Shown: positions 25,172 to 33,878, numbered from the stretch's first letter. The stretch: 64,000 nt of DNA from Pedobacter planticolens (GCF_014172375.1 NZ_WNXD01000001.1:1488001-1552000); one strand, 5' to 3'. Translations and numbers: made by a program. The notes: generated from the sequence alone by a model not told the origin.

Positions 25172-25663
25172 ATGCCCACTTTCGATATCGTAAGCAAAGT
25201 AGATGCGCAAACATTAGACAATGCGATTAACAATGCTAAAAAAGAGATTTTAAACCGTTATGATTTTAATGGTTCGAACAGTACAGTAGAATTGGATAAA
25301 AAAACGAATATCATAACTATTGTAACCGAAGATGATATGCGTTTGAAAGCTATCACCGATTCGATTATCTCTCGTATGATGAAACAAGGTTTAGATGCAA
25401 ATAGTTTGGATTTTGGGAAAGATATTGCTGCATCTGGCAATATGATTAGAAAAGAACTAAAAATTAAAGAAGGAATTGATAAAGAAGCTGCGAAGAAAAT
25501 TGTTGCTAAAATTAAAGATAGCAAGCTAAAAGTTCAAGCTTCGATGATGGATGACCAAGTTCGTGTACAAAGCAAAAACATTGATGATTTACAAAAAGTA
25601 ATTTCATTATGTAGAGGTGAAGATTTCGGTCAGCCGTTGCAGTTTATTAATATGAGGAACTAA
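25172..25663 (+). CDS. YajQ-family nucleotide-binding protein
   Basis: 163 residues, full length for the family. It starts MPTFDIVSKVDAQTLDNAIN and contains NRYDFNGSNSTVELDKKTN and KIKDSKLKVQASMMDDQVRV, the two ferredoxin-like halves. Some members bind cyclic di-GMP and act as transcription cofactors; the ligand here is unknown. Divergent from the histone-like gene. Confidence 0.93.
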   Translation: MPTFDIVSKVDAQTLDNAINNAKKEILNRYDFNGSNSTVELDKKTNIITIVTEDDMRLKAITDSIISRMMKQGLDANSLDFGKDIAASGNMIRKELKIKEGIDKEAAKKIVAKIKDSKLKVQASMMDDQVRVQSKNIDDLQKVISLCRGEDFGQPLQFINMRN

Positions 25664-25679
25664 ATTAGTTCAATAGTGA

Positions 25680-25739
25680 TGGTTCATTAGCTCATTGGTT
25701 TGGATGTATAAACTATTTGACAAATGAGCTAATGAACCA
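25680..25739. repeat. Inverted repeat (TTCATTAG/CTAATGAA family)
   Basis: TGGTTCATTAGCTCATT (25680-25696) and AATGAGCTAATGAACCA (25723-25739) are perfect 17-bp inverted arms. They lie between two genes on the plus strand. A longer, more degenerate element with the same words is at 29545-29655. Confidence 0.8.
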
Positions 25740-25752
25740 ATAAACATTAATA

Positions 25753-26205
25753 ATGGAAATTAAAGAAAACGGTTTCATATTTTCTGATGACAGCAATTTA
25801 GTCGATGTAACTGGAGTTCATCATTATTTAAGCACACAATCTTATTGGGCAAAAGGCATTCCCATAGAACTAGTTCAAAAATCTATTGCTAACTCTTTAT
25901 GTTTTGGAGTTTATAAAGATAGTAAGCAAGCTGGTTTTGCTCGTTGGGTAACAGATAAAGCTACTTTTGCTTATTTATGCGACGTGTATATTGAAGAAGA
26001 ATTTAGAGGATTAGGCTTATCTAAAAAGCTAATGTCGTTGATGATGTTTCATCCAGATTTACAAGGTTTAAGAACTTACTGTTTGGCCACATTAGATGCA
26101 CATGGATTGTATTCTCAGTTCGGGTTTAAACAAGTTTCTTCTCCAGAAAAATTAATGGAAATTCGCATACAAGACATTTATTTAAACGGAAATAATAAGA
26201 TATAA
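25753..26205 (+). CDS. GNAT family N-acetyltransferase
   Basis: 150 residues. GNAT motif A is visible in CDVYIEEEFRGLGLSKKLMS (acetyl-CoA loop RGLGLS), preceded by GFARWVTDKATFAYL and followed by LATLDAHGLYSQFGFK. The substrate is not predictable. Its stop is 2 bp from the convergent GH43 stop. Confidence 0.88.
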   Translation: MEIKENGFIFSDDSNLVDVTGVHHYLSTQSYWAKGIPIELVQKSIANSLCFGVYKDSKQAGFARWVTDKATFAYLCDVYIEEEFRGLGLSKKLMSLMMFHPDLQGLRTYCLATLDAHGLYSQFGFKQVSSPEKLMEIRIQDIYLNGNNKI

Positions 26206-26207
26206 AA

Positions 26208-27167
26208 CTACAGTTTATTTTTCTTCACTCCCTCTTTTGTAATCTTAACAGGATTAATCAATCCATCTTTATCAAAAGACATTTCATCTATGCAGGTTAC
26301 ACGATGATTACCATCTTTTTCGCCTATTGGCCTACGATGGTAAACTATATACCATAAATCTTTTGCATCGTGTATTACAGAGTGATGACCAGCTCCAGTT
26401 GCAACCTCAGGGTCTTGTTTTAAAATTTTTCCAATGCGTTTAAATGGACCTAACGGAGAATCAGCCATGGCATAAGCAACAGAATAATCTGGCCCAGTCC
26501 AACCACCTTCACTCCACATAAAATAATATTTTCCATTTCTGATGAACATAAAAGAACCTTCTACATAACCTTCTGGAGTAATTTCTTTAAATGTAGTACC
26601 ATCAGAATAAGGAATAAATCCAGTAAAATCGTTATTCAATTTAGCAATATTGCAATGTGACCAACCTCCATAAATTAAATAATATTGATTGTCCTTATCT
26701 TTAAATACAAATTGATCAATCGGTTGTGCTTTATTATAAAATTTATCGACTAATGGTTTTCCCAAATGATCTTTGTAAGGTCCTTCTGGCTTATCAGCTA
26801 CTGCTACGCCAATCCCTCCAATTTCGTTATCATTTTGAATATCATTTGCTCCAAAAAACAAATAATACTTTCCATCTTTTTTGGTAATTGATGGTGCCCA
26901 CATCGCTTTATTTGCCCATTTAATGGCGGATGTATCTATAATTTTTTCGTGCTTTGTCCAAGTAATTAAATCTTTTGACGAAAAAGCATCCATAAAAACC
27001 TGTTCTTTATATTTAGCCGAATATGTTGGATAAATCCAATACGTTTTATCGAAAATCTGAGCTTCCGGATCTGCATACCAACCTGGAAATATAGGATTAC
27101 CCGATATTTGTGCCTGAGAAAATAAGGGTAGCGCAAAAAGAAAAATAATAAGGCGATTGAATTTCAT
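26208..27167 (-). CDS. Secreted glycoside hydrolase family 43 protein
   Basis: 319 residues with a signal peptide about 1-19 (cut after SQA) and a five-bladed propeller. General base D33 in PGWYADPEAQIF; ITWTKHEKIID and AMWAPSITKKDGKYYLFF (pKa-modulating blade); general acid region EGYVEGSFMFIRNGKYYFMW; and HHSVIHDAKDLWYIVYHR. GH43 enzymes cut arabinan, xylan or galactan side chains. It is a stand-alone gene without SusCD partners, so the polysaccharide target is open. Confidence 0.9.
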   Translation of the reverse strand: MKFNRLIIFLFALPLFSQAQISGNPIFPGWYADPEAQIFDKTYWIYPTYSAKYKEQVFMDAFSSKDLITWTKHEKIIDTSAIKWANKAMWAPSITKKDGKYYLFFGANDIQNDNEIGGIGVAVADKPEGPYKDHLGKPLVDKFYNKAQPIDQFVFKDKDNQYYLIYGGWSHCNIAKLNNDFTGFIPYSDGTTFKEITPEGYVEGSFMFIRNGKYYFMWSEGGWTGPDYSVAYAMADSPLGPFKRIGKILKQDPEVATGAGHHSVIHDAKDLWYIVYHRRPIGEKDGNHRVTCIDEMSFDKDGLINPVKITKEGVKKNKL

Positions 27168-27190
27168 ATTGCAAGATAAAAAAACCGTTT

Positions 27191-27260
27191 GTCATTCAGA
27201 GCGCAGCGAAGAATCTATTAACAACCATTCAATGAGATCTTTCATTTCATTCTGGATGAC
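27191..27260. repeat. REP-like inverted repeat (GTCATTC family)
   Basis: GTCATTCAGAGCGCAGCGAA (from 27191) and its inverted partner ending CATTCTGGATGAC (27260) form imperfect 26-bp arms. The same family, more diverged, is at 35081-35156. Lies between rlmF and the GH43 gene. Confidence 0.7.
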
Positions 27261-27269
27261 AATGGTTAA

Positions 27270-28211
27270 TTACCAGCCCTTAGCCCACTCTTTTTGTTGG
27301 TCTTCATCTAAGAAAGTCCATGCTACAATTCTAGTAATTTTATTACCTGTAGACATTTCACTCGTTCTAATTTCTGAAACATCAGCTCTTTTTAACATCG
27401 CATAAATCGATGCTAAATTTTCACTTTTAGAAACTAAACTTGTAAACCAAAAACATTGATTTTTATAGATTTTACTTTCCTCAATCATCTTCCCAACAAA
27501 AGCAACTTCACCACCTTTTGTCCATAATTCACTATTTTGCCCACCGAAATTAAGAACAGGTTTAGCGTAATCCTTATTGCCTAAATTTCTATTTTTCCGT
27601 TGTGAGCCCGCATTTGCTTCTTCCGCCGATGCATGAAAAGGAGGATTACAAATAGTTAAGTCGAATCGTTCTTCTTTATGAATGATGTTTTTAAAGATCT
27701 CACTTTTAGAAGCTTGTAATCTAATTTCTATTGATTTTTTTAAGGGTGGATTAATATCAATGATATTTTTTGCAGAGCGAATGGCAATTTCATCAATTTC
27801 AGAACCTACAAAATTCCATCCATATTCTTGATGTCCAATGATTGGATAAACACAATTAGCGCCCACACCAACATCTAAAACCTTAATCTTTTTACCAGTT
27901 GGGATATTTTGATTGTTGCACGACGCCAATAAATTTGATGCATAGTGAATATAATCGGCTCTGCCTGGTATTGGCGGACAAAGATATCCTTCTGGGATAT
28001 CCCAAAATTCTATTTGATAAAAATGTTTTAGTAATGCTTTATTTAAGGTTTTAACCGCTTTTGGGTTGGCAAAATCTATTGATTCATCTCCATATTTATT
28101 TACAGCAACAAACTCTGCAAGTTCTGCACATGAATGAATTAACGCTTTAAAATCATACCTCGAACGATGTTTATTTCTAGGATGTAACGAGCTTTTTTCT
28201 TGCTTTTCCAT
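27270..28211 (-). CDS. rlmF: 23S rRNA (adenine-1618-N6)-methyltransferase
   Basis: 313 residues. AdoMet motif VLDVGVGANCVYPI (111-124), catalytic NPPF at 189-192 in ICNPPFHAS, and conserved blocks NKHRSRYDFKALIHSCAEL and PPIPGRADYIHYASNLL. It methylates A1618 of 23S rRNA. It overlaps the upstream conserved gene by 1 bp (TAATG), so the two are translationally coupled. Confidence 0.95.
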   Translation of the reverse strand: MEKQEKSSLHPRNKHRSRYDFKALIHSCAELAEFVAVNKYGDESIDFANPKAVKTLNKALLKHFYQIEFWDIPEGYLCPPIPGRADYIHYASNLLASCNNQNIPTGKKIKVLDVGVGANCVYPIIGHQEYGWNFVGSEIDEIAIRSAKNIIDINPPLKKSIEIRLQASKSEIFKNIIHKEERFDLTICNPPFHASAEEANAGSQRKNRNLGNKDYAKPVLNFGGQNSELWTKGGEVAFVGKMIEESKIYKNQCFWFTSLVSKSENLASIYAMLKRADVSEIRTSEMSTGNKITRIVAWTFLDEDQQKEWAKGW

Positions 28212-29524
28212 TAAGCAGTTTTAACGTCTTCTTCGCTATAATCCTTAATATCAGTTATATATCCATTGATCAGCAAAAATTCAAATAAGGGTTTTGCATC
28301 ATCAGTTACGGGCATATTTTCTGTAGAAATAACTGTATTTGTCTTTTTATCCATAAAAGGATAAGCAAATAGTTTTACGTTTTGCGTAAACATATCACTC
28401 ACATAAGATAGCAATTGACTTGAATAGTTTTCTCCGAAATTTTTAGAGTTGAATACGAATTTAAGGTTATTGATGTTGGTTGAAATTCCAACGCTTTTTG
28501 GTTTGCAACGACCTAAATATTTGGCTAACCTATTGTGTCTGGTAAAATTAGAAACAATAACCAAATTACCTGTTTTACACATGGCTTCTGCTCTTTTAGC
28601 TACAGTTTCTAAGTCAATATCATCTGGCGTTTCTTGTTCATTCGTTAACACATTGGTTAGCAAAACCTCAATCATTACACTCAAATTTCCAGATTCTACG
28701 TTATTTGTGCGTGTAAATTGTTCAGTCGCTTTATTAAATAAATTAAAGTTTGGATTTGATTTCTGACCATATTTGGTGCGCAAAATCATAATATCCTTTT
28801 TATACAATAAATCTTTTGCTTGACGAGGATGACCATCTGCATCGAAAATAGCGGCTGCAGAAAAATCTTTCATAATTAAATAAAGATTTAAAAGTGTGTT
28901 GTTTACTTCTCCAAAAGCTGGTCCTTTTACCGAAATTAAATCAATTTCTACCGATCCAACAGTTAAATTATCAGCTAATGATTCTATCATCACTTTAGGT
29001 TCATCATGATGATAAAAAGCTGCATAAACCAAGTTTACGCCAATAATACCCAATACACGTTGCTGCATATTTACATCGGTATCTAATAAACGAACGTGGA
29101 AAAATATTTCATTTGCTAATCCTCCTGGTTCATTTTGAAAACGAATGCCTACCCAACCATGTGGTTCATTTGTGCGTTTAAAATTTAATGTAGTAACGGT
29201 ATCCGCAAATGCGAAAAAAGTACGATTATCATATTTCTCGCCTAACAAACGTTCGTTTAGCAAACCAAATTCATGGTCGAGCATTCTCAAAAGTCTATTC
29301 TGACTCACATACCTACCAGATGCTTCTGCGCCATAAATAGCATCGCTAAAAGTCATATCATAAGCCGACATGGTTTTAGCAACAGTGCCAGAAGCTGCGC
29401 CTGCCGTAAAAAAGTTACGAGCCACTTCTTGCCCCGCACCTATTTCTGCAAATGTTCCATAAATCTGTTCGTTTAGGTTTATTTTTAAGGCTTTACGCTT
29501 GGTATCAAGGATTTCTCTTTCCAT
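28211..29524 (-). CDS. Conserved cytosolic protein of unknown function (437 aa)
   Basis: No signal peptide, no transmembrane or barrel pattern. It opens with REILDTKRKALKINLNEQIY followed by GTFAEIGAGQEVARNFF, and contains DHEFGLLNERLL, HGWVGIRFQNEPGG and VIVSNFTRHNRLAKYLGRCK. The sequence looks strongly constrained. As I recall, homologues in several phyla carry the name TonB-dependent receptor, which nothing here supports. Coupled to rlmF by a 1-bp overlap. The C-terminus names targets such as FLLINGYITDIKDY without a known motif. Function unknown. Confidence 0.8.
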   Translation of the reverse strand: MEREILDTKRKALKINLNEQIYGTFAEIGAGQEVARNFFTAGAASGTVAKTMSAYDMTFSDAIYGAEASGRYVSQNRLLRMLDHEFGLLNERLLGEKYDNRTFFAFADTVTTLNFKRTNEPHGWVGIRFQNEPGGLANEIFFHVRLLDTDVNMQQRVLGIIGVNLVYAAFYHHDEPKVMIESLADNLTVGSVEIDLISVKGPAFGEVNNTLLNLYLIMKDFSAAAIFDADGHPRQAKDLLYKKDIMILRTKYGQKSNPNFNLFNKATEQFTRTNNVESGNLSVMIEVLLTNVLTNEQETPDDIDLETVAKRAEAMCKTGNLVIVSNFTRHNRLAKYLGRCKPKSVGISTNINNLKFVFNSKNFGENYSSQLLSYVSDMFTQNVKLFAYPFMDKKTNTVISTENMPVTDDAKPLFEFLLINGYITDIKDYSEEDVKTA

Positions 29525-29544
29525 GCTGCAAAAATAACAAAAAT

Positions 29545-29655
29545 CATTAGTTCAGTAGTATTAATGGTTCAATAGTTCATTTGTATCATTGGTTCAATAG
29601 TTCAATTGGCTAAGCGCCTAACCCAATGAACGAATGAGCCAATGAACTAGTGAAC
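29545..29655. repeat. Degenerate palindrome with TTCAATAGTTCA direct repeats
   Basis: The left half holds GGTTCAATAGTTCA twice (about 29566 and 29591); the right half holds inverted words CCAATGAAC and GAGCCAATGAACTAGTGAAC. Same family as 25680-25739. Between hsp20 and the 437-residue gene. Confidence 0.65.
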
Positions 29656-29689
29656 AAAAAAAGGAGCCTCATCCGCAGATGTGCTCCTT
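29656..29689 (-). terminator. Terminator of hsp20
   Basis: On the minus strand AAGGAGC pairs with GCTCCTT around an inner CATC/GATG hairpin, followed by a run of seven U. 32 bp past the hsp20 stop. Confidence 0.85.
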
Positions 29690-29720
29690 CTAACCTTAAA
29701 CTCAAAATCAAACTATTGTA

Positions 29721-30155
29721 TTATGAAACTACAATTTCTTTGTGTGCCTCTTTAGCTTCGTCTTTTTTACCAATGGTGATGTATAAAATCCCATTCGTAT
29801 ATTCTGCACTAATTTTATCAGCGTCAATTCCTTCTGGCAATACAAATGATCTTGCAAATGAAGTATATTCAAATTCTTTGCGAGTATAATCTTTCTCTGT
29901 ATCCGTGTTTTCTACTTTTTTCTCTACCCAAACAGAAAGATTATCCTTTTTAAGATCAATTTTAAAATCTTCCTTATTTAAGCCAGGTGCTGCTACCTCA
30001 ATTTTGTATTCATTAGCACCTTCATAAATGTTTACATTAGGCACTTTATTTACGCCGTGATTTTTATTTAGTGCATCACTAAACAAAGAATCGAAAACAT
30101 TGTTAAAATAAGGTGCTGTGTTTCTCGTTTTGTTATTAAATTTTACTAAAGTCAT
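29721..30155 (-). CDS. Small heat shock protein, Hsp20/alpha-crystallin family
   Basis: 144-residue ATP-independent chaperone. The alpha-crystallin domain spans about 38-135 (VNIYEGANEYKIEVAAPGLN; KEDFKIDLKKDNLSVWVEKK; FARSFVLPEGIDADKISAEY) and ends NGILYITIGKK. The N-terminal arm is short (NTAPYFNNVFDSLFSD). It is preceded by an unusually strong Shine-Dalgarno and followed by a terminator, which suggests a highly expressed single-gene unit. Confidence 0.95.
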   Translation of the reverse strand: MTLVKFNNKTRNTAPYFNNVFDSLFSDALNKNHGVNKVPNVNIYEGANEYKIEVAAPGLNKEDFKIDLKKDNLSVWVEKKVENTDTEKDYTRKEFEYTSFARSFVLPEGIDADKISAEYTNGILYITIGKKDEAKEAHKEIVVS

Positions 30156-30162
30156 TTTAAAT

Positions 30163-30168
30163 CCTCCG
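30163..30168 (-). promoter_or_regulatory. Strong Shine-Dalgarno of hsp20
   Basis: CGGAGG on the minus strand, 7 nt before the hsp20 ATG. Most genes in this window have no such site, so it stands out for this phylum. Confidence 0.7.
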
Positions 30169-30228
30169 TTATTTTATTTTTTAAATTATAATTGTTCATC
30201 TTCAAACCTCATTCCAACCGAAAAATTT

Positions 30229-30714
30229 ATGTTTTTTAAGACATTTTGGCGTAAAAAAGAAAAACAAACAGACAAAAAGTCAGTTACACTTGGTCATATA
30301 GACAGTTTTAAGTATAAAACCGCTATCGAAATGCGTTTTGCAGATTTAGATATGATGGGACACGTAAATAATGCTGTTTACTTTACTTACATGGAAATTG
30401 CTAGAACGAAATACTGGAATCACGCTATAAATTGGGATTGGCATGCAACTGGAGTGGTAATTGGACAAGCATCAATAGATTATATCGCTCCTCTTTTTTT
30501 AGGCGATAAAATAACCATGTATGTGCGCACTTCGCGAATTGGAACTACGAGTTTTGATCTTGAATATTTGATCGTAAAAGCAGTTAATGGAAAAGAAATA
30601 ATCTGTAGCAAAGGAAAAACTGTTTGTGTAGCTTTTGATTACATCTCGAAAAAACCAGCCGCAATTCCTGATAAAGAAAGAAATAAAATGATGGAGTTTG
30701 AGCAACTCGTTTAA
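30229..30714 (+). CDS. Acyl-CoA thioesterase, hotdog (FatA/YbgC-like)
   Basis: 161 residues from ATG 30229; upstream in-frame codons run into the hsp20 gene on the other strand. A basic N-terminal tail (KTFWRKKEKQTDKKS) precedes the hotdog signature MRFADLDMMGHVNNAVYFTY with conserved Asp and HVNN. Third thioesterase of this superfamily in the window. Substrate unknown. A palindrome follows the stop. Confidence 0.87.
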   Translation: MFFKTFWRKKEKQTDKKSVTLGHIDSFKYKTAIEMRFADLDMMGHVNNAVYFTYMEIARTKYWNHAINWDWHATGVVIGQASIDYIAPLFLGDKITMYVRTSRIGTTSFDLEYLIVKAVNGKEIICSKGKTVCVAFDYISKKPAAIPDKERNKMMEFEQLV

Positions 30715-30718
30715 AAGA

Positions 30719-30782
30719 TGTCATCCTGAGCCTGTCGAAGGAAGTCTTTTAGAGTTTAGTCTTCGACAGGCTCAGACTGACA
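30719..30782. repeat. Inverted repeat (GAGCCTGTCGAAG family) between convergent genes
   Basis: TGTCATCCTGAGCCTGTCGA (from 30719) and its inverted partner GACTTCGACAGGCTCAG-type arm ending at 30782 share the core GAGCCTGTCGAAG / CTTCGACAGGCTC. It fills the gap between the thioesterase and the FAD oxidase and can serve both as terminator. Confidence 0.85.
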
Positions 30783-30788
30783 TGATCT

Positions 30789-32195
30789 TTACAGGTTTGG
30801 GGTTATCTTACCAGGATTTAAAATACCATTTGGATCAAAAACCTTTTTAATGTTGCGCATTAAATTCAAATGAATTTCGCTGTATTTTATGGGCATATAA
30901 TCTCTTTGAACTAAACCAATACCATGTTCGCCCGATATTGTTCCGCCTAAAACAGTGGTTAATTCGAAAATCTCCACAATTCCATCTTTTAATTTATTAT
31001 TCCAATCGTCATCGCTCATGCTACCTTTAATAATATTGATGTGTAAATTTCCATCGCCCGCATGACCATAACAAACACTTTCGAAACCATATTTAGCCCC
31101 AATTTCTTTAATTCCGTTTATTAATTTTGGCAATGCAGCTCTCGGAACTACCGTATCTTCTTCTTTATAAACGGAGTTTGATTTTACAGATTCGGCCATA
31201 GTTCTCCGCATTCGCCATAAATCTTCTTTTTGTTGTGCAGTATCAGCAAAAAGCACTTCGGTACAACCAAATTCTTCAAGTACCATATTTACCTTTTCAC
31301 AATCTTTAAATATGGTATCCAAATCATCACCATCAAATTCAATCATCAAAAAGGCATTAACATCGTCTTTTAAATCAAACTTGATATCATCGAATTTAAT
31401 CACCCACTCCACTCCTTTTCTTTCCATAAATTCTAAAGCTGATGGAGTAATTCCAGCTCTAAAAATAGCTGAAACTGCCGCACAAGCTTGTTCATTCGTA
31501 GCGAAAGAACCTAACATCAAAACAGTTTGACTAACTGCAGGAATCAACTTTGTTACAATTTTAGTAACAACAGCCAAAGTCCCTTCAGAACCAATCATCA
31601 ACTGTGTTAAATTATAACCAGAGGCATATTTCAAGGTATTTGCTCCTGTCCAAATTACATCTCCGTTCGCTAAAACAATTTCTAAATTGAGAATATATTC
31701 TCGAATTGTACCGTATTTAACCACTCTCGGCCCACCAGAACCATGCGCCACGTTACCACCAATAAAACACGAACCTTTGCTACTTGGATCTACTGGGTAA
31801 AGTAATCCTTTTTCAGCTACTGCGTTCATAAATTCCTCAGTAATTACACCAGGTTCTACAGTAGCTTGCAAGTTTTCAGTATCAATATCAATAATGGCTT
31901 TAAACTTCTCCATGGATAGTAAAACACCACCAAAAATTGGCAATGCAGCACCGCTTAAACCAGTTCCTCCGCCACGTGGTGTAACTGGAACATGGTATTG
32001 ATTACATATTTTTAGCAAAGCTGAAACACTCGCTGTATCATTTGGCTTAACCACAACTTCTGGAAAATACTTTAAATCTTCCGTTTCATCATGAGCATAA
32101 TTTGCTAACGATTCATCATCAATAAAAACATTTGCTGCACCAATAGCATTTTCAATTTCTGCTAAAATAGCGCTGTTTATTTTAGTGTATTCCAT
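30789..32195 (-). CDS. FAD-linked oxidase, GlcD/D-lactate dehydrogenase type
   Basis: 468 residues. FAD-binding (PCMH) domain about 40-215 with PVTPRGGGTGLSGAALPIFG and DPSSKGSCFIGGNVAHGSGG; C-terminal oxidase domain with CYGHAGDGNLHINIIKG and ISGEHGIGLVQRDYM. It oxidises a 2-hydroxyacid such as glycolate, D-lactate or D-2-hydroxyglutarate. No GlcE/GlcF or Fe-S partner is adjacent. Downstream of folB with a 1-bp gap. Confidence 0.9.
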   Translation of the reverse strand: MEYTKINSAILAEIENAIGAANVFIDDESLANYAHDETEDLKYFPEVVVKPNDTASVSALLKICNQYHVPVTPRGGGTGLSGAALPIFGGVLLSMEKFKAIIDIDTENLQATVEPGVITEEFMNAVAEKGLLYPVDPSSKGSCFIGGNVAHGSGGPRVVKYGTIREYILNLEIVLANGDVIWTGANTLKYASGYNLTQLMIGSEGTLAVVTKIVTKLIPAVSQTVLMLGSFATNEQACAAVSAIFRAGITPSALEFMERKGVEWVIKFDDIKFDLKDDVNAFLMIEFDGDDLDTIFKDCEKVNMVLEEFGCTEVLFADTAQQKEDLWRMRRTMAESVKSNSVYKEEDTVVPRAALPKLINGIKEIGAKYGFESVCYGHAGDGNLHINIIKGSMSDDDWNNKLKDGIVEIFELTTVLGGTISGEHGIGLVQRDYMPIKYSEIHLNLMRNIKKVFDPNGILNPGKITPNL

Positions 32196-32196
32196 T

Positions 32197-32559
32197 TTAT
32201 TTTGAAGAGGTATAAGTCAATTGCACAAAAGAATGGCCAATTTCACCTGGCATTGGCGGATGTAATTTTTTAATTCCAACAACAGCAGTTGCAATAAACG
32301 GATAAATTTTTATCAACTCATCTATTATATTTTTAACAACTGTTTCCAGCAATTTCTGAGTGTTTTGCATAGCTGATATGAGAATTGAGTTGATCACTTC
32401 GTAATTAACCGTATGTTTCAAATCTTCAGTATCACCAGATGGTATAAAAGTTACCTCAACATCTATAGAAAAATGACTTCCAGTGAGCTGTTCTTCAGGA
32501 TAAAATCCGTGAAATGCATAAAATTTAACTTCTTTTAAGGCGACGGTTTGTACAAACAT
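32197..32559 (-). CDS. folB: Dihydroneopterin aldolase
   Basis: Folate pathway enzyme converting dihydroneopterin to hydroxymethyl-dihydropterin. 120 residues. Motifs: FYAFHGFYPEEQLTGSHFSI with the conserved Glu of GFYPEE, LKHTVNYEVI, and the C-terminal VGIKKLHPPMPGEIGHSFVQ with the catalytic Lys. First gene of a two-gene unit with the FAD oxidase; that coupling looks incidental. Confidence 0.95.
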   Translation of the reverse strand: MFVQTVALKEVKFYAFHGFYPEEQLTGSHFSIDVEVTFIPSGDTEDLKHTVNYEVINSILISAMQNTQKLLETVVKNIIDELIKIYPFIATAVVGIKKLHPPMPGEIGHSFVQLTYTSSK

Positions 32560-32685
32560 TAGGTTTAACTAATTTAAAGCAATAATATGTAGCAAAATTA
32601 ATTTTTTTAACGGTTTTAACTAGTCATTATAGTAAATTATTACCTTTGGTTGTACCGAAAAGCATAAACCAAATAGTTATAAAAC

Positions 32686-33876
32686 ATGAATAAATCAGCC
32701 AAGAAAGATCTTTACGAAGCACCAGATTATTATCAATTAGACGAACTTTTATCAGAAGAACACCTTTTAATTCGCTCAACTGTAAGAGATTGGGTTAAAA
32801 AAGAAGTAAGCCCTATAATTGAAGATTATGCACAAAGAGCTGAGTTTCCTAAACATTTAATTAAAGGCTTGGGAGAAATTGGTGCTTTTGGACCTACAAT
32901 TCCTGTTGAATATGGTGGTGCAGGTTTAGATTATACTGCATACGGTATTATTATGCAAGAAATTGAGCGTGGCGATTCTGGAATTCGCTCAACGGCATCA
33001 GTTCAAGGTTCTTTAGTAATGTACCCTATTTATGCGTATGGAACTGAAGAACAACGTAAAAAGTATTTACCAAAATTGGCCACAGGCGAATTAATGGGCT
33101 GTTTTGGTTTAACAGAACCAGATCATGGTTCAAATCCCGGCGGGATGGTAACCAACATAAAAGATAAAGGAGATCATTACCTTTTAAATGGCGCTAAAAT
33201 GTGGATTTCGAATGCTCCTTTTGCAGATATTGCAGTAGTTTGGGCAAAAGATGAAGAAGGGAAAATTCGCGGAATGGTGGTAGAGCGTGGAATGGAAGGT
33301 TTTAGCACTCCAGAAACGCATGGCAAATGGAGTTTAAGAGCATCCGCCACTGGCGAATTAGTTTTTGATAATGTAAAAGTTCCAAAGGAAAATATTTTTC
33401 CAGATATTAAAGGGTTAAAGGGACCATTGGGTTGTTTGAACCAAGCTCGTTATGGCATTGCGTGGGGTGCTTTAGGTGCTGCAATGGATTGCTATGATAC
33501 TGCTTTACGTTATTCTAAAGAACGTATTCAGTTTGGAAAACCAATTGGCGGATTTCAATTACAACAAAAGAAATTAGCCGAAATGATTACTGAAATTACC
33601 AAAGGTCAGTTGTTAGTATGGCGTTTAGGAGTTTTAAAGAGTGAAAATAGAGCAAACTCCGAGCAAATCTCAATGGCAAAACGAAACAGTGTTGAAATTG
33701 CTTTAGATATTGCTCGTAACGCTCGTCAAATGTTAGGTGGAATGGGCATAACTGGAGAATACTCGATTATGCGCCACATGATGAATTTAGAATCTGTAGT
33801 AACTTATGAAGGAACTCATGATGTACATTTATTAATAACTGGAATGGATGTGACTGGCCTCAACGCATTTAAGTAG
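32686..33876 (+). CDS. gcdH: Acyl-CoA dehydrogenase, glutaryl-CoA dehydrogenase type
   Basis: 396 residues. FAD-dependent fold: helical N-terminus (HLLIRSTVRDWVKKEVSPII), FGLTEPDHGSNPGGMVTNIK, KMWISNAPFADIAVVWAKD, and C-terminal YEGTHDVHLLITGMDVTG with the catalytic glutamate. GDSGIRSTASVQGSLVMYPI carries the arginine that glutaryl-CoA dehydrogenases use for the substrate carboxylate. It would convert glutaryl-CoA to crotonyl-CoA in lysine/tryptophan breakdown. A TACCTTTG box at 32641-32648 suits its promoter. Confidence 0.9.
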   Translation: MNKSAKKDLYEAPDYYQLDELLSEEHLLIRSTVRDWVKKEVSPIIEDYAQRAEFPKHLIKGLGEIGAFGPTIPVEYGGAGLDYTAYGIIMQEIERGDSGIRSTASVQGSLVMYPIYAYGTEEQRKKYLPKLATGELMGCFGLTEPDHGSNPGGMVTNIKDKGDHYLLNGAKMWISNAPFADIAVVWAKDEEGKIRGMVVERGMEGFSTPETHGKWSLRASATGELVFDNVKVPKENIFPDIKGLKGPLGCLNQARYGIAWGALGAAMDCYDTALRYSKERIQFGKPIGGFQLQQKKLAEMITEITKGQLLVWRLGVLKSENRANSEQISMAKRNSVEIALDIARNARQMLGGMGITGEYSIMRHMMNLESVVTYEGTHDVHLLITGMDVTGLNAFK

Positions 33877-33878
33877 GG

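Noticed and set aside
30118..30228. Longer N-terminus of the thioesterase
   Set aside because: It runs antisense through the hsp20 start and its Shine-Dalgarno; ATG 30229 gives a normal hotdog protein.
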